From positions 1 through 5,619 of the forward strand of contig JAFZRD010000127.1 of assembly GCA_017620055.1 (NCBI GenBank): a DNA stretch of 5,619 nucleotides, written 5' to 3'. The position numbers were made by a program, and so were the translations under genes. The stretch comes from Lachnospiraceae bacterium. GTDB lineage: Bacteria > Bacillota_A > Clostridia > Lachnospirales > Lachnospiraceae. Positions 1-5,619 of this stretch are shown here, piece after piece (position 1 is the first letter of the stretch; each line of letters starts with the position of its first letter). The notes under the pieces were generated by a model. The model searched no databases and was not told where the DNA came from. It saw only the letters and a list, made by a program, of their open reading frames with translations.

Positions 1-1008
1 AGGTTCACATACCTTTCCGCAAGAAAACTGTGGTACAAGCTCGGCGAGACCGGAAAGGGACGTTCGAATGAGAGTGATATCACCCATTACATGACATATT
101 TCGAATATGAGAATCCGAGGAGCTATCTTGAGCCCCTGCTCCAGCAGAGTTATCCCGGAGCAAAACTTGAGCTGACGAAGGAATACGATGTCAATGAGAT
201 CGCTCCCGCCAAGCTCGAGGAGCTTGCCAAGGCTAAGAACAAGGACCTGTTCGGTGACATAGGCGACTACGCATACATCGGAAAAGGAACCACATATGCC
301 AACATGGATTACGAATCCTCGGCAAAGGTGTATGAGTATGAGATAACGCTCAAGGACAAGGATATGCTGTTCTGCAGATACTATGTTCCTTCAATGGCGC
401 ACAACCTCACGTATGCGAATACGGATACGAACGACAGGGGAAACATCACCGAATGGTACAATTTCTCGATAGTATGTTTCGAAACGGGTAACGAGGACAA
501 TTTCGACGATTATGAGGACGATTTCAATGTCTTTATTGCGAATGCGCTTCCGACCGATCTGTTCATGTACATCAACGAGAGCTACTGCAAAGAGATCAAA
601 AAGTCCGTTGATGATTTCGAAAAAGCATACGAGGAGCAGCAGGAGGGTAAGGAGATCGATCAGAAGGTCGAGCCCCCCGAGCCGCTTGACAAGGATAAGC
701 TCGAGAAGTTCGGCAAGGCTTACAAGCCGGATACGAAGCTCGACGATTTCGATTCCAAGGTGCTTGATATACTCAGGTCCGGCGGAGTCACGGCGTTTAA
801 GGGCTCGGACGTAAGTGTCTACGGATCGGCCAAGACCAAGGTCGCATTCTATGACAAGGCGAAGAACAAAGTGTTCATTTCACCCGGAGAGGATGAGTTC
901 CCGGGAGATTCATATGAGGAACTGACAAAGAGCGCTGATCAGGCCGCATCGGAAGCAGGCAGCGAAGAAGCGGCAGGAGATGCGACACAAAATACAGAGG
1001 CAGAATAA
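1..1008 (+). CDS. Acidic protein of unknown function, 5' end outside the window
   Basis: I do not recognise this protein. The frame is open from the first base of the window to the TAA at 1006-1008, giving 335 visible residues, so the gene begins upstream. The ATG at 91 has no Shine-Dalgarno (the preceding bases are ATATCACCCATTAC), and the 30 codons before it read as ordinary protein, so it is probably an internal methionine. The visible part has no membrane helix, signal peptide or cysteine cluster. It is rich in Asp, Glu and Lys, with an acidic patch around bases 490-535, a charged linker containing PPEP near base 675, and a low-complexity tail rich in Ala, Glu and Ser (about the last 25 residues) that suggests a disordered end. 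The stop overlaps the ribosome binding site of the next gene, so the two are very likely co-transcribed and translationally coupled. That suggests work in a shared process with the zinc-ribbon membrane protein, but no function can be assigned. Confidence 0.85.
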   Translation, partial: RFTYLSARKLWYKLGETGKGRSNESDITHYMTYFEYENPRSYLEPLLQQSYPGAKLELTKEYDVNEIAPAKLEELAKAKNKDLFGDIGDYAYIGKGTTYANMDYESSAKVYEYEITLKDKDMLFCRYYVPSMAHNLTYANTDTNDRGNITEWYNFSIVCFETGNEDNFDDYEDDFNVFIANALPTDLFMYINESYCKEIKKSVDDFEKAYEEQQEGKEIDQKVEPPEPLDKDKLEKFGKAYKPDTKLDDFDSKVLDILRSGGVTAFKGSDVSVYGSAKTKVAFYDKAKNKVFISPGEDEFPGDSYEELTKSADQAASEAGSEEAAGDATQNTEAE

Positions 1009-1013
1009 GGAGA
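1007..1013 (+). promoter_or_regulatory. Ribosome binding site of the zinc-ribbon gene, overlapping the previous stop codon
   Basis: AAGGAGA lies 6 bases before the ATG at 1020 and shares its first two bases with the TAA stop of the upstream gene. This placement supports the start at 1020 and suggests translational coupling between the two genes. Confidence 0.8.
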
Positions 1014-1019
1014 ATCCCA

Positions 1020-2132
1020 ATGGCAGATGCTAACTACGAAGAGGCTATGAACGCCGAACATGTTTCCACGATGAAGGAGACGGACAGAAAGTGTCCGGAC
1101 TGCGGTGCAACGATGGATTTCGATCCGAAGACCGGAGGACTGTATTGTCAGTACTGCGGACATCGGGAAGATATCAAGGCTGAGAATACGCAGGGCGAAT
1201 CCGTTGCCAGCGAGCAGGACTTTGAGTCCGCGGAGTTCACCGGAAACTGTGACTGGGGTGTTGCCCAGAAGACCGTAACCTGTAAATCGTGCGGAGCGGT
1301 ATCGGTATATGATGCGCTTGAAGTTGCCAATGAGTGTCCGTACTGCGGATCCAACCAGGTCATGGAGGCAAACGACGTTAAGACGATGGCGCCTAACGGA
1401 GTCGTTGTATTCAAGGTGACGGCACAGGAAGCGGGAGCGAAGTTCACGCAGTGGCTGTCGAAGAAGTGGTTTGCGCCGCGTGCCGCAAAAAGGAGTGCGC
1501 GTGCCGACAAGTTCAAGGGAATATACCTTCCGTACTGGACATTCGATTCCGATACGGTCACGAACTATACAGCAGAATACGGAATAGACCGTACCGTCGG
1601 TACGGGTGACAAGAAGAGGACCGTTACCGACTGGCACAAGACGAGCGGTGTATACGAAGAGTTCATCGATGACCAGCTCGTTGCCGGAACCGGTGACCAG
1701 AACGTTGCGATGCTCCGTCAGGTGGAGCCTTTCGATACAAAAGACAACAAGTCTTACAAGCCCGAATATCTTGCCGGATTCCTGGCGGAGCGCTATTCGG
1801 TGGGACTTAAGGATGCATGGGAGAAAGCAAAGGATTTCATAAGAGCAAGACTTAAATCCGCCATTGAGAGCAAGATCCTCCGTGAGCATCATGCAAACCA
1901 TGTGAGGAGTTTTTCCGGCAATACGCAGTTTTCAAACATAACATACAAGTATCTTATGCTTCCCGTATGGATGTCGGCGTTCAAGTACAAGGACAAGACG
2001 TACCAGTTCGTCGTCAACGGCCAGTCCGGAAAGGTCGGCGGCAAGTATCCGATATCGCCTTGGCGTGTGGCTATCGCCGTCATTATAGCGATCATCATAA
2101 TCGCGCTTTTGTACACGCTCACACAGGGATAA
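1020..2132 (+). CDS. Double zinc-ribbon protein with a C-terminal membrane anchor (YdjG-like, function unknown)
   Basis: This 370-residue protein has two zinc ribbons: Cys25-x2-Cys28 with Cys43-x2-Cys46, and Cys88-x2-Cys91 with Cys106-x2-Cys109. Each set of four cysteines should bind one zinc ion. The middle region carries GIYLPYWTFD (167-176), followed by a Tyr/Thr-rich stretch, then LPVW (314-317) and VNGQSGKVGG (332-341). These are recurring motifs of the TFIIB-type zinc-ribbon membrane proteins common in Firmicutes, which are often misnamed as primosomal or replication proteins. A strongly hydrophobic Ile/Ala/Val helix at about 350-366 comes four residues before the end, so the protein is probably tail-anchored with the ribbons in the cytoplasm. 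From family knowledge, Bacillus YdjG has the same layout and belongs to a PspA-associated membrane-stress group. Assignment to that group is my inference, because no TPM, SPFH or PspA gene is visible here. The ATG at 1020 is chosen for its good Shine-Dalgarno. Confidence 0.85.
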   Translation: MADANYEEAMNAEHVSTMKETDRKCPDCGATMDFDPKTGGLYCQYCGHREDIKAENTQGESVASEQDFESAEFTGNCDWGVAQKTVTCKSCGAVSVYDALEVANECPYCGSNQVMEANDVKTMAPNGVVVFKVTAQEAGAKFTQWLSKKWFAPRAAKRSARADKFKGIYLPYWTFDSDTVTNYTAEYGIDRTVGTGDKKRTVTDWHKTSGVYEEFIDDQLVAGTGDQNVAMLRQVEPFDTKDNKSYKPEYLAGFLAERYSVGLKDAWEKAKDFIRARLKSAIESKILREHHANHVRSFSGNTQFSNITYKYLMLPVWMSAFKYKDKTYQFVVNGQSGKVGGKYPISPWRVAIAVIIAIIIIALLYTLTQG

Positions 2133-2139
2133 AAATATC

Positions 2140-2168
2140 TTTTCAAAGAATAGGCTCTATGATATAAT
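2140..2168 (+). promoter_or_regulatory. Sigma-A-type promoter for scfA with extended -10
   Basis: A perfect -10 box TATAAT at 2163-2168 is preceded by TGA, giving the extended form TGnTATAAT (2160-2168). A -35 candidate TTTTCA at 2140-2145 matches the consensus at four of six bases with exact 17-base spacing. The stretch just upstream (2130-2143) is A/T-rich and could act as an UP element. Transcription would start near 2175, leaving a leader of about 40 bases before scfA. No convincing terminator separates this promoter from the upstream genes, so some read-through into scfA is also possible. Confidence 0.75.
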
Positions 2169-2203
2169 AGGGCGCTGAACGGAGTAGTAAATTACAATCC
2201 TTC

Positions 2204-2208
2204 GGAGG
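2204..2208 (+). promoter_or_regulatory. Strong ribosome binding site that decides the scfA start
   Basis: GGAGG sits 6 bases before the ATG at 2215. A nearer ATG at 2210-2212 cannot be used, because it reads ATG ATA TGA and stops after two codons. The signal therefore fixes the scfA start at 2215. Confidence 0.85.
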
Positions 2209-2214
2209 TATGAT

Positions 2215-2358
2215 ATGAAACACATCAAGACATTACAGACAAGGAATCTCAAGAAGTCCATGAAGAAGGGCGGATGCGGCGAGTGCCAGACATCATGCCA
2301 GTCAGCATGCAAGACTTCATGCACAGTAGGTAATCAGAGCTGCGAGAAGGCTCAGTAA
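2215..2358 (+). CDS. scfA: SCIFF ranthipeptide precursor (six cysteines in forty-five residues)
   Basis: This 47-residue peptide opens with MKHIKTLQTRN, the conserved SCIFF leader, and has exactly six cysteines at 21, 24, 28, 32, 36 and 43. The core has cysteines at every fourth position from 24 to 36 (CQTS, CQSA, CKTS, C) followed by TVGNQSC, which closely matches known SCIFF peptides. It is the substrate of the radical SAM enzyme encoded next door. In the characterised Clostridium thermocellum pair CteA/CteB, a thioether is formed between Cys32 and Thr37. The same residues fall at positions 32 and 37 here (codons 2308-2310 and 2323-2325), so I predict the same link. The basic leader (residues 1-20) should be bound by the N-terminal recognition domain of ScfB. 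No signal peptide, double-glycine protease gene or dedicated ABC exporter is visible. Identity is nearly certain; the final mature form and its role are unknown. Confidence 0.97.
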   Translation: MKHIKTLQTRNLKKSMKKGGCGECQTSCQSACKTSCTVGNQSCEKAQ

Positions 2359-2361
2359 TAT

Positions 2362-2383
2362 CAGGTTCAAATATGGTCACCTG
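2362..2383 (+). repeat. Short inverted repeat just after scfA
   Basis: CAGGT (2362-2366) can pair with ACCTG (2379-2383) around a 12-base loop, directly before the terminator-like hairpin. Within the loop side, GGTCACC (2375-2381) is also self-complementary. The stem is only five pairs, so it may be chance. If real, it would stack next to the following hairpin and could help protect the 3' end of a short scfA transcript. Confidence 0.3.
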
Positions 2384-2384
2384 C

Positions 2385-2412
2385 GAAAAAAGCTCTTGAT
2401 AGGGCTTTTTTC
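2385..2412 (+). terminator. Intrinsic terminator or attenuator between scfA and scfB
   Basis: A near-perfect hairpin pairs AAAAAAGCTC (2386-2395) with GGGCTTTTTT (2402-2411) around the loop TTGATA. It has ten pairs, nine Watson-Crick and one G-U, plus a possible outer G-C pair (2385 with 2412). The 3' arm ends in six T residues, as in a rho-independent terminator with an A-tract before it. Because scfB starts 27 bases later and shows no promoter of its own, the hairpin probably acts as a partial terminator: most transcripts would end after scfA and some would continue into scfB and secDF. Confidence 0.85.
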
Positions 2413-2428
2413 TGTGATATATGAAGAT

Positions 2429-2434
2429 AGGAGG
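2429..2434 (+). promoter_or_regulatory. Ribosome binding site supporting a TTG start for scfB
   Basis: A perfect AGGAGG lies 4 bases before the in-frame TTG at 2439. It lies downstream of the in-frame ATG at 2421, so it cannot serve that codon. Before 2421 the sequence is T-rich (end of the hairpin, then CTGTGATAT) with no Shine-Dalgarno. The spacing of 4 is somewhat short but workable. Confidence 0.75.
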
Positions 2435-2438
2435 GACC

Positions 2439-3854
2439 TTGGTCCATCGTTACAGGAATAACGGCTACAATATAGTCATGGACGTTGAAAGCGGCAGTAT
2501 TCATGTCGTCGATGATATCGTTTACGATCTTGTCGGAGCACTCGAAGAGTACTCCGAAAATCACCCCGTCAGGGAAGTGATCGACGAGGAAACGATAAAG
2601 GCTGTTCCGTACGAAGATCTGAGCGATTATCTTGCGGGCAAGCTTCCGGGATATGATAAGGAAGACATCGACGAAGCCTATGAGGAAGTAGCGTGGCTTA
2701 TCGAGGACGAGTGCCTGTTCACGGAAGATCTCTATGAGGACTATATCGGGGATCACATAAAGCGTGAGACGGTAGTAAAGGCCCTGTGCCTTCATATCGC
2801 GCATGACTGCAATCTCGCATGCAGATACTGCTTCGCGGGAGAGGGAGAGTATCACGGCGAGAGGTCTCTTATGAGCCTTGAGGTCGGAATGAAGGCTCTT
2901 GATTTTCTCGTAGAGGCATCAAAGGGAAGACGTAATCTCGAGGTCGATTTCTTCGGCGGCGAGCCGCTCATGAACTTCGAGGTCGTTAAAAAGCTTGTTG
3001 AGTACGGGCGCAGTCTTGAAGAGAAACACAACAAGAAGTTCAGATTCACACTCACGACAAACGGTGTGCTGCTTGATGATGAAGTGCTTGAGTTTGCAAA
3101 CCGCGAGATGAGCAATCTGGTCCTGTCGATAGACGGGCGCAAAAGTGTTCATGACAGGATGAGGCCGAGACGCGGAGGACAGGGTAGCTACGATGAGATC
3201 CTTCCGAAGTTTGTCAAGGCGGCCGAATCGAGAGATCAGACGAACTACTATGTCAGAGGCACATACACGCATCATAATCTTGATTTTGCGGAGGATGTAA
3301 AGCATCTTGCCGAGCTCGGGTTCAAACAGATATCGGTCGAGCCCGTTGTTGCCCCGCAGGATAAGGATTATGCCATCACCCCGGAAGATGTGCCGAAGCT
3401 TTGCGAACAGTATGATATACTTGCAAAGTATGTGATCGATCGCAAAAAGGAAGGAAAGGGGTTCAATTTCTTCCATTTTATGATAGACTTAACCGGCGGA
3501 CCGTGTGTTGCAAAACGCCTATCGGGATGCGGGTCGGGTACCGAATATCTGGCCGTGGCGCCGAACGGTGATCTGTATCCGTGCCATCAGTTTGTAGGCC
3601 TTGAAGGATTCCTGATGGGAAACGTGAATGACGGAGTCACCAATACCGTCATGAGGGATAAGTTCAAGCTTTACAACGTTTATTCGCGCGAAGAATGCAG
3701 AAAGTGTTTCGCGAAGTTCTACTGCAGCGGAGGATGCGCGGCGAACGCATACAACTTCACCGGGAATATAAACGGTGTATATGATATAGGATGCGCACTT
3801 CAGCGTAAGCGTGTGGAATGCGCGATAATGATCAGGGCAGCAGCCGACAGCTGA
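2439..3854 (+). CDS. scfB: SCIFF peptide maturase, radical SAM/SPASM thioether-forming enzyme
   Basis: ScfB uses a radical made from S-adenosylmethionine to join a cysteine sulfur of ScfA to a threonine carbon, in the cytoplasm. With the TTG start it has 471 residues. Residues 1 to about 90 form the winged-helix peptide-recognition domain (RRE), with the family-typical opening VHRYRNNGYNIVMDVESG. The radical SAM domain carries the cluster motif Cys124-x3-Cys128-x2-Cys131 and the SAM-binding GGEP at 173-176. The C-terminal SPASM domain has all seven expected cysteines for two further iron-sulfur clusters: Cys364-x12-Gly-x4-Cys382, Cys420-x2-Cys423-x5-Cys429-x3-Cys433, and Cys452. The stretch YPCHQFVG at 380-387 is also typical of SCIFF maturases. 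An alternative start at ATG 2421 would add six residues (MKIGGT) but has no ribosome binding site and extends past the usual family N-terminus. The gene follows a terminator-like hairpin after scfA and is probably expressed by read-through. Confidence 0.96.
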   Translation: MVHRYRNNGYNIVMDVESGSIHVVDDIVYDLVGALEEYSENHPVREVIDEETIKAVPYEDLSDYLAGKLPGYDKEDIDEAYEEVAWLIEDECLFTEDLYEDYIGDHIKRETVVKALCLHIAHDCNLACRYCFAGEGEYHGERSLMSLEVGMKALDFLVEASKGRRNLEVDFFGGEPLMNFEVVKKLVEYGRSLEEKHNKKFRFTLTTNGVLLDDEVLEFANREMSNLVLSIDGRKSVHDRMRPRRGGQGSYDEILPKFVKAAESRDQTNYYVRGTYTHHNLDFAEDVKHLAELGFKQISVEPVVAPQDKDYAITPEDVPKLCEQYDILAKYVIDRKKEGKGFNFFHFMIDLTGGPCVAKRLSGCGSGTEYLAVAPNGDLYPCHQFVGLEGFLMGNVNDGVTNTVMRDKFKLYNVYSREECRKCFAKFYCSGGCAANAYNFTGNINGVYDIGCALQRKRVECAIMIRAAADS

Positions 3855-3873
3855 TCGGTATACAAGAGTTTTG

Positions 3874-3880
3874 AAAGGAA
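3874..3880 (+). promoter_or_regulatory. Ribosome binding site of secDF
   Basis: AAAGGAA lies 9 bases before the ATG at 3890 and is the only Shine-Dalgarno-like signal in the 35-base gap after scfB. No promoter or terminator is evident in that gap, so secDF probably shares the scfB transcript. Confidence 0.65.
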
Positions 3881-3889
3881 ACAGAAACA

Positions 3890-5619
3890 ATGAAGAAGAA
3901 AAATGCAGTCATAGCACTCCTGGCGGTACTTGTGGCCATAGCCGCGTTCGGCTACATGGTCATGAACGGTGTGGGAGTTGATTCCGTAGGATCCGCAAAA
4001 GGTATCCATCTCGGACTCGACCTTGCCGGCGGTGTCAGCATCACGTATCAGGCGGTGGGAGAAGAGACTCCTTCGTCGGAGGATATGGATGATACCGTGT
4101 ACAAACTCCAGCAGAGGGTTGAAGGTTATTCGACCGAGGCACAGGTGTACAAGGAAGGTTCGGACAGGATCAGCATTGAGATCCCCGGACTGTCTGATGC
4201 GAATGCGGTACTCGAGGAACTGGGACGTCCCGGAAGCCTGTACTTCATCAACCATCTTGATGCGAACGGAAACGAGAACTATGACGCATACGGCAATCTC
4301 ACGAAGAGTATAGATGAGCTCATAGCCGACGGTTCGGTCGTCCTTACCGGAACAAACGTTGTTGAGTCACGCGCGGGCGCGATCAAGAACGATATGGGAA
4401 GCACCGAGTACGTTGTTGAACTTACACTTGACGACGAGGGTACGAAGAGATTCGCGGATGCCACGACAGTCGCAGCCAAGACGCAGGATACGATCATGAT
4501 CTATTATGACGGGGCTCCTGCTTCGATCCCGGTCGTTAAGACGGCGATCACGGGCGGTATGGCACAGATATCCGGCCAGAAGACAGCCGAAGAGGCTGAG
4601 CAGCTCGCATCAACGATCCGTATCGGAGGACTTAAGATCGAGCTTGAAGAACTCCGTTCAAACGTTGTAGGCGCACAGCTCGGTTCCGAAGCGATAGCAA
4701 GATCGCTCAAGGCCGGTGTTATCGGTTTTGCGATAATCGTGCTGTTCATGTGCGCGGTATATTTCATACCCGGACTTGCATCATCGATCGCACTTATCCT
4801 GTACTGTCTGATCACGGTATTCTGCCTTAACTTCTTTGATATGACACTTACCCTTCCCGGTATCGCAGGTATCGTCCTGTCGATCGGTATGGCGGTCGAT
4901 GCGAACGTTATCACGTTTGCGAGGATCAGGGAGGAGATAGCATCGGGCAAATCGGTCCGTTCGGCTATCGACGAAGGATACAAGAAAGCACTTTCGGCCA
5001 TCATCGACGGTAACGTTACGACACTTATCGCGGCACTCGTTCTCGGAGTTATCGGAACGGGTTCGATCAAGGGCTTCGCACAGACACTGGCACTCGGTAT
5101 CGTTGTATCGATGATCACGGCTCTGTTCGTTACAAAGCTGATATTAAGATCGTTCTACGCTCTCGGGATCAAAGACGAGAAGTGGTACGGCAAGGCAAAG
5201 GGATTAAAGCAGATCGATTTCCTCTCGAAGAAGACGATCTTCATCATCATATCGACCGGAATCATTCTTGTGGGTATCGTTACGATGATCATCAATTCCG
5301 CAAGAGGTGCACATGCTCTTAACTTCAGCCTTGAGTTTTTAGGCGGTACTTCAACAAACGTTACGTTTAACGAGGATATGGCACTTGCCGACATCGATGC
5401 CAAGGTTGTTCCTTCGATCGAGAAGATAACAGGGGATGCCAATGTTCAGGTTCAGAAAGTATCCGGTTCGAACGAAGTCATCTTCAAGACTCGTTCACTT
5501 GATGTCAAGGAACGTGAGGCGTTCAATGACATGATGAAGAGTGAGTTCGGAGTCGAGCCCGACAAGATAGTTGCCGAGACGATAAGCTCGACGATCTCAT
5601 CTGAGATGTCAAGGGATGC
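3890..5619 (+). CDS. secDF: Fused protein translocase SecDF, 3' end outside the window
   Basis: SecDF is a membrane partner of the SecYEG channel that uses the proton gradient to pull exported proteins out on the outer face. The frame runs open for 576 codons from ATG 3890 to the window edge. A first membrane helix (about residues 7-25) is followed by the SecD motif GLDLAGG (42-48) and a large external domain to about residue 275. Five further helices follow up to about residue 430. The fourth SecD helix carries GMAVDANV, with the conserved proton-pathway aspartate at Asp337. Without any stop the protein continues through KQIDFLSKK into a new helix (about 450-470) and the SecF motif EFLGGT (482-487), where Glu stands in place of the more usual Asp. 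The window ends in the SecF external domain at SSTISSEMSRD, just before the expected remaining SecF helices. The length fits a fused SecDF of the Bacillus type. SecDF often neighbours the SCIFF genes in Clostridia. Confidence 0.95.
   Translation, partial: MKKKNAVIALLAVLVAIAAFGYMVMNGVGVDSVGSAKGIHLGLDLAGGVSITYQAVGEETPSSEDMDDTVYKLQQRVEGYSTEAQVYKEGSDRISIEIPGLSDANAVLEELGRPGSLYFINHLDANGNENYDAYGNLTKSIDELIADGSVVLTGTNVVESRAGAIKNDMGSTEYVVELTLDDEGTKRFADATTVAAKTQDTIMIYYDGAPASIPVVKTAITGGMAQISGQKTAEEAEQLASTIRIGGLKIELEELRSNVVGAQLGSEAIARSLKAGVIGFAIIVLFMCAVYFIPGLASSIALILYCLITVFCLNFFDMTLTLPGIAGIVLSIGMAVDANVITFARIREEIASGKSVRSAIDEGYKKALSAIIDGNVTTLIAALVLGVIGTGSIKGFAQTLALGIVVSMITALFVTKLILRSFYALGIKDEKWYGKAKGLKQIDFLSKKTIFIIISTGIILVGIVTMIINSARGAHALNFSLEFLGGTSTNVTFNEDMALADIDAKVVPSIEKITGDANVQVQKVSGSNEVIFKTRSLDVKEREAFNDMMKSEFGVEPDKIVAETISSTISSEMSRD

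Noticed and set aside
91..93. ATG at 91 as the start of the first gene
   Set aside because: There is no Shine-Dalgarno before it and the frame stays open with protein-like content to the window edge, so the gene is more likely cut off at its 5' end.
939..1901. Minus-strand open frame of 320 codons opposite the zinc-ribbon gene
   Set aside because: It lies wholly over the two well-supported + strand genes, its product has no recognisable domain, and it is a by-product of their codon use.
2187..2195. Palindrome GTAA-A-TTAC in the scfA leader as an operator
   Set aside because: A nine-base palindrome is expected by chance and matches no operator that I know.
2199..2208. Small hairpin CCT-TCGG-AGG that could hide the scfA ribosome binding site
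   Set aside because: Only three base pairs with a four-base loop; too weak to propose as a riboswitch or thermosensor.
2210..2218. ATG at 2210 as the scfA start
   Set aside because: It reads ATG ATA TGA and ends at once; the real start is the ATG at 2215.
2919..3476. Minus-strand open frame of 185 codons opposite scfB
   Set aside because: It is entirely inside scfB, whose radical SAM motifs are clear on the + strand, and it has no recognisable product.
4504..5118. Minus-strand open frame of 204 codons opposite secDF
   Set aside because: The Ser/Ile/Ala-rich product is the antisense of the SecD membrane segments, and SecDF on the + strand is unmistakable.

Overview
The window looks like a chromosomal segment of a Gram-positive anaerobe of class Clostridia, most likely Lachnospiraceae. 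The main evidence is the SCIFF locus: a six-cysteine ranthipeptide precursor followed by its radical SAM/SPASM maturase and then a fused SecDF translocase gene, an arrangement characteristic of Clostridia. Strong AGGAGG-type ribosome binding sites and a sigma-A-like extended -10 promoter agree with this. Base composition is near 50% GC by eye and looks even across all the genes, so I see no sign of recent transfer. All supported genes are on the + strand.

Left part (1-2132): a two-gene unit. The first gene enters from outside the window and encodes an acidic protein that I do not recognise. The second overlaps it through its ribosome binding site and encodes a 370-residue protein with two four-cysteine zinc ribbons at the N-terminus and one membrane helix at the very C-terminus. 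It resembles the uncharacterised TFIIB-type zinc-ribbon membrane proteins of Firmicutes, of which Bacillus YdjG is one example.

Middle (2133-3854): a promoter with extended -10 drives scfA, a 47-residue SCIFF precursor too short for many gene callers. After scfA comes an intrinsic-terminator-like hairpin, then scfB. I place the scfB start at a TTG codon (2439) rather than the upstream ATG (2421), because the TTG has a perfect Shine-Dalgarno and matches the usual N-terminus of the family. The hairpin and the weak start codon together should give much peptide and little enzyme.

Right part (3855-5619): secDF starts 35 bases after scfB and runs off the window. SecD passes directly into SecF with no stop, so it is a single fused protein. 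The working picture is that ScfB forms a Cys-to-Thr thioether in ScfA (predicted Cys32 to Thr37), and that the linked SecDF is either a partner in export or simply a conserved neighbour. The biological role of SCIFF is not settled, and this is the most interesting system in the window. No RNA genes, mobile elements or CRISPR arrays were seen, and there is no gene-free stretch longer than about 85 bases.
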